A stretch of 7,994 nt of DNA from Nitrospirota bacterium (GCA_016207865.1 JACQZD010000120.1:1-7994); one strand, 5' to 3'. Shown: positions 1 to 6,356, numbered from the stretch's first letter. The notes: a model not told the origin generated them from the sequence alone. Translations and numbers: made by a program.

Positions 1-1179
1 GCAATCATCTCACTCATTTCAGGATACATCCTTCATCCTGAAAAAATCATTGACGAAAGAAAATACCTTAAAGAACTTGCGCCTGATGTCACATTTGCAG
101 AAAAAGGCGGCGCCCCTTCTCATTATTTTTCAGACCAAGGCGTTGTAGCATTTAATACTTATGACATTACGCCTTCTGTCAGAGGATACGCAGGCCCGAT
201 AAAAACTCTTATTGCATTAAACAAAGAAGGGAAAATTACAGGGATAAAAATTATCGCGCACAGCGAGACAAAAAATTACGTTCATTACATGGAAAGCCCG
301 CAGTATCTTAACCGGTTCATAGGCAAAAGCATCAGCGACTCGTTTGAAATTGACAAAGACATTGACGGCATCAGCAGGGCTACTGTAAGCGTTGAAGCGC
401 TGGCAAAGTCCATAAAAAACTCCTCAAGAATAGTTGCATTAAACGTCTACGGATTAACTGCCGGCGCAGAGGAAACAGCTGTAACAACAGACATTAACTG
501 GCTGTGGTATCTGCTGTTGTTTCTGGCGGCTCTGACTTTCTATTTTGCGGCAAGGCGCTCAAAGAAATTTTTAAAGGTGCGCGACATCACTTTGCTTGCA
601 GGAATAATCATTATTGGTTTATATCTTTCAAGTCCTTTTTCAATCCTGCATGTGTTTAACCTCCTGTTACTCAGACACTCTTCGGCAGTCATCTGGTATG
701 TAACAGCCGGAAGCACAATACTGTCAATAATTATTGCGGGAAGATTTTACTGCGGATGGCTGTGTCCGTTTGGCGCCTTGTGCGAGTTTGCAGGCAGGCT
801 GCCGTTTAAAAAATGGGAAGTCCCGAAAGAAACTGATGATAAGTGGCGGAGATTAAAATATGTCCTGCTCGGAGTGATTATTGCGATTGTCTTTATCAGC
901 AAAAGAATTGATTACGGAAATTATGAAACATATGTGACGCTGTTTTCATTCAGCGGAAATGTTTTTACGTGGGCGTTGGTTGCCGTATCGCTTATTGCAA
1001 ATCTGAAAGTAGAGCGCTTCTGGTGCAGGTACCTGTGCCCTGTTGCGGCATTCACAGGGATATTTTCAAGAAAGGCTGACGGCTATCCGAGCAGGTATGA
1101 CTGCCCGATGGGAAACAAGCCGTCTCCGCATATCTCAGAATGCATCAGATGCAATAGGTGCTATAAAGGCAGTGAATAG
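1..1179 (+). CDS. NosR-like membrane protein: FMN-binding domain plus polyferredoxin (5' end outside the window)
   Basis: The frame is open from base 1, so the ATG at 289 is an internal Met and the gene starts upstream of the window; 392 residues are visible. The first residues (AIISLISGYIL) look like the end of an N-terminal membrane segment. A periplasmic FMN-binding domain follows, with the motif D-G-I-S-R-A-T-V-S (Thr codon 382-384) where RnfG/NqrC proteins carry S-G-A-T and bind FMN covalently. About five hydrophobic helices come next. Two C-x3-C-P motifs (Cys codons 751 and 763; 1024 and 1036) are typical of NosR/NapH proteins, and the C-terminus has D-C-P and C-I-R-C-N-R-C. The family moves electrons across or along the membrane between quinol and periplasmic partners. 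No nos genes are visible, so the electron acceptor is unknown; the downstream genes suggest something other than N2O reductase. Family assignment is strong, role uncertain. Confidence 0.88.
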   Translation, partial: AIISLISGYILHPEKIIDERKYLKELAPDVTFAEKGGAPSHYFSDQGVVAFNTYDITPSVRGYAGPIKTLIALNKEGKITGIKIIAHSETKNYVHYMESPQYLNRFIGKSISDSFEIDKDIDGISRATVSVEALAKSIKNSSRIVALNVYGLTAGAEETAVTTDINWLWYLLLFLAALTFYFAARRSKKFLKVRDITLLAGIIIIGLYLSSPFSILHVFNLLLLRHSSAVIWYVTAGSTILSIIIAGRFYCGWLCPFGALCEFAGRLPFKKWEVPKETDDKWRRLKYVLLGVIIAIVFISKRIDYGNYETYVTLFSFSGNVFTWALVAVSLIANLKVERFWCRYLCPVAAFTGIFSRKADGYPSRYDCPMGNKPSPHISECIRCNRCYKGSE

Positions 1180-1194
1180 TAATTAAATAAACAT

Positions 1195-1392
1195 ATGACA
1201 GATATAAAAAAATTTAAAATTTTAATAATTGCAACGGCAACTCTCATAGCCCTGACGCTTTCTTATAACATTCTTCAGGAGCATCTCATGCCCGGAATTG
1301 AAGGCTATCTTGAACGAAAGGTTTATTATGAGAATGTAATCTCCAAGAAAGGGCTGAGCCTGCATAAGGGGATGTACTGGCGGGAAAAATAA
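1195..1392 (+). CDS. small single-pass membrane protein with C-terminal KGMYWR motif
   Basis: This is a 65-residue protein that I do not recognise as a named family. Residues 7-25 form one hydrophobic helix after a short Lys-rich N-terminus, so the tail (about 40 residues, charged) probably faces the periplasm. It ends in H-K-G-M-Y-W-R-E-K. The gene begins 15 bases after the NosR-like stop and is probably in the same transcript; the only in-frame start is the ATG at 1195, since a TAA lies at 1180-1182. No clear ribosome binding site is seen in the AT-rich spacer. Two TAA stops in a row end the gene. The last residues closely match the end of the 43-residue protein encoded at 2760, on the other side of the radical SAM gene. 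That match and the conserved-looking context suggest a real gene, possibly an anchor or partner of its neighbours (inference). Confidence 0.68.
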   Translation: MTDIKKFKILIIATATLIALTLSYNILQEHLMPGIEGYLERKVYYENVISKKGLSLHKGMYWREK

Positions 1393-1496
1393 TAAGTTAA
1401 TAATTAAACATAGTTATTAGCAGGCATAGACGCCTTCAAAACCTTTAGCCTGCCATGAAGCTTGATGTGGAATCCATTCCTGTAATTTGTCCTGCT

Positions 1497-1509
1497 CCGA
1501 TTTAATCGG
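1497..1509. repeat. short palindrome CCGATT-T-AATCGG
   Basis: Two 6-base arms around a single T form a perfect palindrome. It lies within the same repeat-rich gap as the stronger inverted repeat at 1564-1583. It is probably part of a dispersed non-coding repeat, though one copy in one window cannot show this. Confidence 0.5.
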
Positions 1510-1563
1510 GGTATCCAGATTACTTGTATTCTGATTCTCCATTGCCACAAAAATAACACATGG

Positions 1564-1583
1564 ATTCCCGCCTGCGCGGGAAT
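1564..1583. repeat. dRS3-like inverted repeat (ATTCCCGC / GCGGGAAT)
   Basis: Two perfect 8-base arms flank CTGC. The pattern ATTCCC-N8-GGGAAT is that of the Neisseria dRS3 repeat, and similar units occur in many other bacteria as dispersed elements and as targets of phage integrases. Resemblance does not imply a Neisseria origin. The unit sits about 110 bases upstream of the radical SAM gene. Confidence 0.65.
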
Positions 1584-1685
1584 GACAACTAACTTTATGG
1601 TTTTTTAATAAATTGTATTTAGTTTTTCTCTGTGTGCCCCGCCTGCAGCCTGCGGGCAAGTCTGTGGTTAACTGCCTTTTTGAGT

Positions 1686-1691
1686 TATAAT
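1686..1691 (+). promoter_or_regulatory. TATAAT box 5 bases before the amrS start (possible leaderless promoter)
   Basis: This is a perfect -10 consensus. A transcript starting about 7 bases downstream would begin at or beside the ATG at 1697, which would give a leaderless mRNA. This fits the absence of a ribosome binding site. No good -35 element is seen at 16-18 bases spacing (TGTGGT at 1663), so the promoter call is tentative. Confidence 0.45.
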
Positions 1692-1696
1692 AAAGC

Positions 1697-2671
1697 ATGT
1701 CCAAGAAGGTGCTGTGCGAGCTTTGCCCTACGGAATGCCTGCTTGAGGATTATCAGGTTGGCGGGTGCAGGGCAAGGATTAACAAAGGCGGCGTTCTTTA
1801 CAGCCTTGTGTACGGAAAGCCATGTTCAGTCGCCATTGACCCCATTGAGAAAAAGCCGTTTTATCACTTCCTTCCCGCGACAACAGCCTTTTCAATTGCC
1901 ACTGCAGGCTGTGTGCTCGGATGCAAGTTCTGCCAGAACTGGCAGATATCGCAGGCAAAGCCTGAAGACACTGATAACCTTGACCTGCCTCCTGACGAAG
2001 TCGTAAGGCAGGCAATGCTTAATAACTGCAAGACCATAACCTACACATACACCGAGCCGACCGTATTTTATGAATACATGTATGATACTGCTAAAATCGC
2101 CCGGAATTTCAATGTGAAAAACACTATACACACATGCGGTTATATTAATGAAAAACCGCTGAGAGAGCTTTCAAAATACATGGATGCGGCAGATGTGGAC
2201 CTGAAGGCATTTACAGAGGATTTTTACAACAGGATATGCGGGGGAAGGCTGAAGCCTGTATTAGATACGCTGGTAACGCTCAGACAGGAAGGCGTATGGC
2301 TTGAGATTACCAACCTCGTTATCCCTACTCTTAATGATGATGCAAAAACTATTAAAAAGATGTGCATGTGGATTGTTAAGAACTTAGGCGCGGATGTTCC
2401 AATACATTTTTCAAGATTTTTCCCGTATTATAAATTAACCAATCTGCCCCCTACCCCTGTTGAGACGCTTAGGGATGCGCGCTCAGCGGCAATGGATGCC
2501 GGGCTCAGATACGTTTATATCGGCAATATGCGGAGCGAGGCGGAAAACACCTACTGTCATCACTGCAAACAGCTTCTTATTGCGAGAATCGGCTATGCAG
2601 TCACGCAGAATAATATTTCCGGCGGCAGGTGCAAATTCTGCGGCGCTGCAATTCCTGGAGTGTGGGGATGA
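1697..2671 (+). CDS. amrS: AmmeMemoRadiSam system radical SAM enzyme
   Basis: This 324-residue cytoplasmic protein is a radical SAM enzyme. The 4Fe-4S/SAM motif is C72-V-L-G-C76-K-F-C79, preceded by the family signature D-P-I-E-K-K-P-F-Y-H-F-L-P (48-60) and followed by Q-N-W. An N-terminal Cys cluster (C7, C10, C14, C24) and a C-terminal zinc-ribbon-like pair (C287/C290 and C312/C315) may bind further metal. The family defines the AmmeMemoRadiSam system, in which it co-occurs with AMMECR1 and Memo proteins; its substrate is unknown to me. Both partners are encoded at 2881. Two TAA codons lie in frame just before the ATG at 1697, so this start is the earliest possible, and no ribosome binding site is visible. 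Family members I recall start with an E-A-x-F-Y-x-K-L segment before the first Cys pair; here the protein begins only six residues before C7, so that segment is missing. Confidence 0.9.
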   Translation: MSKKVLCELCPTECLLEDYQVGGCRARINKGGVLYSLVYGKPCSVAIDPIEKKPFYHFLPATTAFSIATAGCVLGCKFCQNWQISQAKPEDTDNLDLPPDEVVRQAMLNNCKTITYTYTEPTVFYEYMYDTAKIARNFNVKNTIHTCGYINEKPLRELSKYMDAADVDLKAFTEDFYNRICGGRLKPVLDTLVTLRQEGVWLEITNLVIPTLNDDAKTIKKMCMWIVKNLGADVPIHFSRFFPYYKLTNLPPTPVETLRDARSAAMDAGLRYVYIGNMRSEAENTYCHHCKQLLIARIGYAVTQNNISGGRCKFCGAAIPGVWG

Positions 2672-2682
2672 GGGAGGGCAAT

Positions 2683-2763
2683 ATGAAATATAAAGGTGTT
2701 GCTCTAAAGCTTTTTCCGATATCTATATCCGCTATAATATATTTCATGGAGACAACAATATGA
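2683..2763 (+). CDS. possible 26-residue leader peptide ORF across a dispersed repeat
   Basis: This is a tentative ORF. A purine-rich AGGGAGG (2671-2677) precedes the ATG at 2683 by 5 bases, and the stop TGA overlaps the next start as ATGA at 2760. The peptide has a hydrophobic middle (L-F-P-I-S-I-S-A-I-I-Y-F). It could couple translation from amrS to the downstream small gene. Most of the ORF is repeat sequence that recurs at 6364. The differences between the two copies do not favour third codon positions, which argues against coding. Confidence 0.25.
   Translation: MKYKGVALKLFPISISAIIYFMETTI
2695..2732 (+). repeat. dispersed 38-base repeat, copy A
   Basis: The first 22 bases match 6364-6385 exactly, and the full 38 bases match 6364-6401 at 33 positions. 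The copy contains AAAGCTTT and GATATC palindromes. It ends just before the TATAAT box at 2733, so it covers the place where a -35 element would lie. Confidence 0.75.
2733..2738 (+). promoter_or_regulatory. TATAAT box upstream of the small Tat-like gene and amrB-amrA
   Basis: This is a perfect -10 consensus, with an expected transcript start near 2745. A GGAG (2748-2751) then lies 8 bases before the ATG at 2760, so the arrangement works as promoter, ribosome binding site and start. No good -35 is seen. The operon could instead be read through from amrS, as only 88 bases separate them. Confidence 0.4.
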
Positions 2764-2891
2764 CACGGAGAGATTTTTTAGGCTTCTTTCTTTTAGGCGG
2801 ACTCATCAGCTTTTTTTATAAAAAAATTAAACCAGCCGTAAAATCCGAACCCAAAAAAGCTATGTTCTGGAGGAATACAGATGAGGCATAA
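2760..2891 (+). CDS. 43-residue small protein with twin-arginine-like N-terminus and KAMFWR motif
   Basis: The protein begins M-T-R-R-D-F-L-G, close to the Tat consensus (S/T-R-R-x-F-L-K), followed by a hydrophobic stretch (residues 9-20) and a Lys-rich tail ending K-K-A-M-F-W-R-N-T-D-E-A. No clear cleavage site is seen, so it may stay as a membrane anchor. GGAG at 2748-2751 is a good ribosome binding site. The gene overlaps the next one by 11 bases, and its codons for Trp37-Arg38 supply the GGAGG (2869-2873) that precedes the 2881 start, so the two are probably translated together. The C-terminal motif repeats that of the protein encoded at 1195. I recall AmrS relatives with a Tat signal and a similar E-A-x-F-Y segment at the N-terminus, so this may be a detached version of that part (inference). 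Not a named family to me. Confidence 0.65.
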   Translation: MTRRDFLGFFLLGGLISFFYKKIKPAVKSEPKKAMFWRNTDEA

Positions 2892-4311
2892 AAAGTTCAC
2901 CATTCACTGTTTACTGTTAACTATTTGCTGTCTGCTATTCGCTGTTTCCGGATGCGAGGGAAAGGTAAAAGAACCATCTGTTGCCGGAGCCTTTTATCCG
3001 GCTGATGCCAAGGCCCTGAGGGAAATGGTTGACGGCTTTCTTTCGGCGGCTGAATACAAACCCGTTGACGGCAGGCTAATCGCGCTCATATCCCCGCACG
3101 CAGGGTATCAGTTTTCAGGGCATGTAGCAGCCTACTCTTACAGGCATTTAAAGGAACGGGATATTGATATGGTCATTCTCATAGGCCCAAGCCATTACAG
3201 CACCTTCACAGGGGTGTCAGTATATACTGAAGGCAGTATGAAGACACCGCTCGGAAAAATAGCGATCAATAAAAAAATCGCAAAATCCCTGATAAACGAA
3301 AAGGCAAATGTCGCCTTTTACCCGGAAGCCTTTGAAAAAGAACATTCGCTTGAGGTGCAGATGCCGTTTCTTCAGCAGTCATTAAAAAATTTCACAATAG
3401 TTCCCATTTTAATCGGCTCGCCGACAAGGGAGTCTTTTCAATTCCTTACGGAAAAGCTGACAGACATCCTGAGGAAAAATGAAAAGGCAATAATCATTGC
3501 AAGCACTGACCTCTCTCATTACCATGACTATGAAACTGCTGTCAGCATGGATAGCAAAACCATAGATGCAATAAGCAGGTTATCCACAGAAGAGGCTGAG
3601 AGGCTTCTATCAAGCGGCGAGGGAGAGATGTGCGGAGGATTTCCCGTGATGTTCACTATGGCGGTTGCAAGGGCATTAGGCGCCACGAACGGCGTAGTTT
3701 ATAAATACGCAAACTCAGGAGATGTGACTAATGATAAAAACCGGGTCGTCGGATATTCTGCGATAGGTTTGTACATGAGCGCGCTTACAGAGGCGCAAAG
3801 AAAAGAGCTCCTTTCACTTGCAAGAAATACAATTCTCCATTATGTCAAACACAATGAAGTCCTGAAGGCTGAAACAAAAGACCCGAGGCTGACGGCAAAC
3901 GGAGCCACCTTTGTCACTATAAACAGGCATGGCAATCTCCGCGGCTGCATTGGCAATATTCAGCCTTTCATGCCTTTGTATCAGTCTGTCATCAGAAATG
4001 CGGTATCGGCGGCGTCAAAAGATTACAGGTTTTCGCCTGTAAGAGCAGCGGAATTAAATGACATGGAAGTGGAGGTCACCGTGCTCTCACCGCTTGTCGC
4101 TTTACAGAATATTAAAGATATAAAAATTGGCGTTCACGGGCTGTTTATTGTCAGCGGAGAGAATTCAGGCATATTGCTTCCGCAGGTTGCAACTGAATAT
4201 AAATGGGATGTAAACGCATTCCTTGAAAACGTATCGCTTAAGGCAGGGCTTCCGAAAGATGGATGGAAAAATTCGCAGCTTTATACTTTTACGGCGGATA
4301 TAATAAAATAA
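2881..4311 (+). CDS. amrB-amrA: Memo-AMMECR1 fusion lipoprotein (AmmeMemoRadiSam system proteins B and A)
   Basis: This 476-residue protein has a lipoprotein signal peptide (hydrophobic 10-22, lipobox V-S-G-C25), a Memo domain (about 29-300) and an AMMECR1 domain (about 303-475). Memo proteins share the fold of class III non-haem iron dioxygenases (LigB), and human MEMO1 binds metal through H49, H81 and C244. The matching residues are present: H73 (S-P-H-A-G-Y), H105 (G-P-S-H-Y), D210/H213 (T-D-L-S-H), C251 (M-C-G-G-F-P), and E-H155-S-L-E. The AMMECR1 signature L-R-G-C-I-G is at 353-358. GGAGG at 2869-2873, 7 bases before the ATG, fixes the start, and no ATG or GTG lies between Met1 and the Memo domain, so a cytoplasmic form is unlikely. 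Predicted export is odd, since I know Memo and AMMECR1 as cytoplasmic proteins. The DUF1460 and AmpG genes follow at once, suggesting a cell-wall role (inference). Confidence 0.9.
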   Translation: MRHKKFTIHCLLLTICCLLFAVSGCEGKVKEPSVAGAFYPADAKALREMVDGFLSAAEYKPVDGRLIALISPHAGYQFSGHVAAYSYRHLKERDIDMVILIGPSHYSTFTGVSVYTEGSMKTPLGKIAINKKIAKSLINEKANVAFYPEAFEKEHSLEVQMPFLQQSLKNFTIVPILIGSPTRESFQFLTEKLTDILRKNEKAIIIASTDLSHYHDYETAVSMDSKTIDAISRLSTEEAERLLSSGEGEMCGGFPVMFTMAVARALGATNGVVYKYANSGDVTNDKNRVVGYSAIGLYMSALTEAQRKELLSLARNTILHYVKHNEVLKAETKDPRLTANGATFVTINRHGNLRGCIGNIQPFMPLYQSVIRNAVSAASKDYRFSPVRAAELNDMEVEVTVLSPLVALQNIKDIKIGVHGLFIVSGENSGILLPQVATEYKWDVNAFLENVSLKAGLPKDGWKNSQLYTFTADIIK

Positions 4312-4315
4312 ATCC

Positions 4316-5029
4316 GTGCATATCACTTTAGGCAAATGGACTCAGGATAAACTTGACAGCTTACTGCATCAATCCGCGGAAATTAAAGACACCGGCAGCC
4401 GCATAGATTTTCTTTCAGTGCATTTTCTTAATACTGATTACAAAGAATCCACCCTGACCGGCAGTGCTGATATTCCTGAGGTTCTTGCAGTCAATCTTTC
4501 AGGCGTTGACTGTTTCACCTTTATTGATTACATAGAGTCAATGCGGCTGTCAGGCTCATTTTCTGAATTTATTGAAAATCTAAAAAAGGTAAGGTACCAA
4601 AATGGTAACATTGCGTTTAAAAACAGAAATCACTTTTTTACAGACTGGAGTGAGTTTAATTCAGGATTTATTGATGATGTGACGGCACAAACCGGCGGCA
4701 GGAAGACAAAGACCATCGCTAAAATCCTGAATAAAAAAGCAGACGGCACATATTTCTTAAACGGTATTAAACCATTTCAGAGAGAGATTAAATACATTCC
4801 TTCAGAAGTTATTGATGATGCCGTGATGGATAAAATCAAGACAGGCGATTATGCAGGGATATATTCAGATATGCAGGGGCTGGATGTCTCGCATGTCGGG
4901 ATTATTATTAAAAACGGCAATGCAGTCAATTTAAGACACGCCTCCTCTGAAAAGGGGAAGGTAATTGAACAGGATTTCAGGGAGTACATAATAGATAAAA
5001 CGGGAATAATTATTTTAAGACCAAAATGA
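4316..5029 (+). CDS. DUF1460 family, N-acetylmuramoyl-L-alanine amidase-like cysteine hydrolase
   Basis: This 237-residue protein has the DUF1460 pattern: G-V-D-C66-F-T-F near the N-terminus, R-Y-x-x-G then R-x-H106-F-F-T-D-W, and D-V-S-H193-V-G-I near the C-terminus. C66 and H193 are the likely catalytic pair in this NlpC/P60-like fold, which acts on peptidoglycan stem peptides or muropeptides. The start is a GTG only 4 bases after the preceding stop, with no ribosome binding site, so it probably depends on translational coupling. With this start there is no signal peptide, although many relatives are exported; the protein would therefore act in the cytoplasm, for example on muropeptides brought in by the permease encoded next. 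Its stop overlaps that gene's ATG (ATGA). The pairing with AmpG supports a peptidoglycan recycling role (inference). Confidence 0.82.
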   Translation: MHITLGKWTQDKLDSLLHQSAEIKDTGSRIDFLSVHFLNTDYKESTLTGSADIPEVLAVNLSGVDCFTFIDYIESMRLSGSFSEFIENLKKVRYQNGNIAFKNRNHFFTDWSEFNSGFIDDVTAQTGGRKTKTIAKILNKKADGTYFLNGIKPFQREIKYIPSEVIDDAVMDKIKTGDYAGIYSDMQGLDVSHVGIIIKNGNAVNLRHASSEKGKVIEQDFREYIIDKTGIIILRPK

Positions 5030-6261
5030 CAAAGAATAAACCTATTCTGCAATCAATTTTCAGCAGGCGCATGCTGACAGCCTTTGTCATGGGTTTTGCC
5101 TGCGGCCTGCCCCTGCTTTTAACCATAACGGTACTGCAGGCATGGATGAAGGAAGAAGCAGTAGATCTGACGCTGATAGGGCTGATGGCGCTTGTCGGTC
5201 TTCCGTATACAATCAAATTCCTTTGGGCGCCCTTGCTGGACCGCTTCACCCTGCCGTTTCTTGGCAGAAGGAGGGGCTGGATGCTTATGGCGCAGATTTT
5301 TTTAATTTTATCTGTTGTTGCACTTGCTTTCACTGACCCTGTAAAAAATCCATGGATGTTAGCCTCTGCAGCGCTCCTTGTGACTTTCTTCAGCGCCTCT
5401 CAGGATATTGTTGTGGATGCATACCGGAGGGAGGATTTAGCTGATGAGGAATTGGGGCTTGGGTCTTCATTATATGTCAACGGATACCGCGTGGGGATGC
5501 TCCTTGCTTCAGGCGGCGGATTGATAATGGCTGATTACATGTCATTTCGTGCGGTCTATATGATAATGGCGGGCTGTATGCTGATCGGAGTCATAACTAC
5601 ATTGACAGCAAAAGAGCCTGAAGTTGCAGTCGCGCCTCCGGGGAGTTTAAGTGAGGCTGTCTTTAATCCGCTCAAAGAATATTTCAGCCGTCAGGGCGCG
5701 TTATTGATACTGGCATTTATACTCCTATACAAAATCGGCGATACCATGGCAAGCGCGATGACAACGCCATTTTATCTTGATTTGGGTTTTACGAAAACAG
5801 AAATCGGGGCCATAGTCAAATTATTCGGTTTCTGGGCTACAATCGCAGGCAGTCTCATAGGCGGAATAATTATGCTCAGGCTCGGAATCAACCGCTCGCT
5901 ATGGATATTTGGTTTTCTTCAGGCAGTATCTACCGCAGGCTTTGCCGTGCTTGCGCGCATCGGGCACAGCCTGCCTGCATTGTCCGCAGTAATCGGCTTT
6001 GAGAATTTAAGCGGCGGAATGGGCACTGCCGCATATGTCGCTTTCATGGCAAGCATCACAAATAAGAAATTTACCGCAACACAATATGCGCTTTTAAGCA
6101 GTCTCATGGGAGTTCCGAGGGTGCTGGCCTCAGCGCCTACGGGTTTTCTGGCAAAAAACACCGGATGGGAAGGTTTTTTTATTGTGTGCACGTTGATAGC
6201 AGTTCCGGGGATACTGCTTCTTATAAAATTCGCGTCATGGAATTCTGAAGAACACAAATAA
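5026..6261 (+). CDS. ampG: AmpG-like muropeptide permease (major facilitator superfamily)
   Basis: This 411-residue protein has about 12 predicted membrane helices. AmpG-type marks are F-L-W-A-P-L-L-D-R (65-73), the loop G-R-R-R-G-W (80-85) and S-Q-D-I-V-V-D-A-Y-R-R-E (125-136). AmpG imports GlcNAc-anhydroMurNAc peptides from the periplasm, driven by the proton gradient, for cell-wall recycling. It is shorter than the E. coli protein, which has about 490 residues and two more helices, but matches the 12-helix members. The ATG overlaps the DUF1460 stop as ATGA, so the two are co-translated. It is the last gene of the cluster; no intrinsic terminator with a T-run is seen after 6261, only the inverted repeats of the following gap. 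Related permeases of other substrates cannot be excluded. Confidence 0.85.
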   Translation: MTKNKPILQSIFSRRMLTAFVMGFACGLPLLLTITVLQAWMKEEAVDLTLIGLMALVGLPYTIKFLWAPLLDRFTLPFLGRRRGWMLMAQIFLILSVVALAFTDPVKNPWMLASAALLVTFFSASQDIVVDAYRREDLADEELGLGSSLYVNGYRVGMLLASGGGLIMADYMSFRAVYMIMAGCMLIGVITTLTAKEPEVAVAPPGSLSEAVFNPLKEYFSRQGALLILAFILLYKIGDTMASAMTTPFYLDLGFTKTEIGAIVKLFGFWATIAGSLIGGIIMLRLGINRSLWIFGFLQAVSTAGFAVLARIGHSLPALSAVIGFENLSGGMGTAAYVAFMASITNKKFTATQYALLSSLMGVPRVLASAPTGFLAKNTGWEGFFIVCTLIAVPGILLLIKFASWNSEEHK

Positions 6262-6296
6262 TTATAGCTGTGGGCGGCAGGCGATGATAATAACAA

Positions 6297-6356
6297 GTCA
6301 TGTTGCAAACTTTAAAGTTTTCTCTTTAAACTGAAATCCTAAAAAGGCAACATGAC
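6297..6356. repeat. GTCATG-ended inverted element, copy 1
   Basis: The perfect 10-base arms GTCATGTTGC (6297-6306) and GCAACATGAC (6347-6356) enclose an AT-rich interior with a 14-base palindrome, AAACTTTAAAGTTT (6307-6320). The element resembles the reverse complement of the element at 6466-6522 in both its ends and part of its interior (TTAAAGTTTT). It lies 35 bases after the AmpG stop. It has no T-run, so it is not a standard terminator, though a processing or mRNA end-protecting role is possible. Confidence 0.65.

Larger units (their letters stand above)
1393..1696. other. intergenic stretch with dispersed palindromes, no convincing gene
   Basis: This 304-base gap separates the NosR-like pair from the radical SAM gene. 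It contains a 13-base palindrome at 1497-1509 and a stronger dRS3-like inverted repeat at 1564-1583, both typical of repeats scattered through bacterial genomes. A TATAAT box lies at 1686-1691. An open frame runs on the minus strand (1704 down to 1417), but it passes through the palindromes and has no ribosome binding site. No terminator with a T-run is visible after 1392. Confidence 0.6.

Noticed and set aside
289..1179. ATG at 289 as the start of the NosR-like gene
   Set aside because: The frame is open to base 1 and the upstream residues form part of the FMN-binding domain, so the ATG is internal.
1417..1704. 95-codon open frame on the minus strand, including a 41-residue stretch starting at 1542
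   Set aside because: It runs through palindromic repeats, overlaps the amrS promoter and start, lacks a ribosome binding site and shows no family I recognise.
1632..2131. Open frames on both strands within the first part of amrS
   Set aside because: They lie inside a clear radical SAM gene with all expected motifs in its own frame; these frames show low-complexity or Cys/Arg-rich sequence typical of shadows.
5010..6308. Minus-strand open frames across the AmpG-like gene (5010-5333, 5919-6308)
   Set aside because: They are antisense to a complete MFS transporter and have no recognisable domain.
6297..6356. Intrinsic terminator after the AmpG-like gene
   Set aside because: The stem is long-looped (40 bases) and not followed by a T-run.
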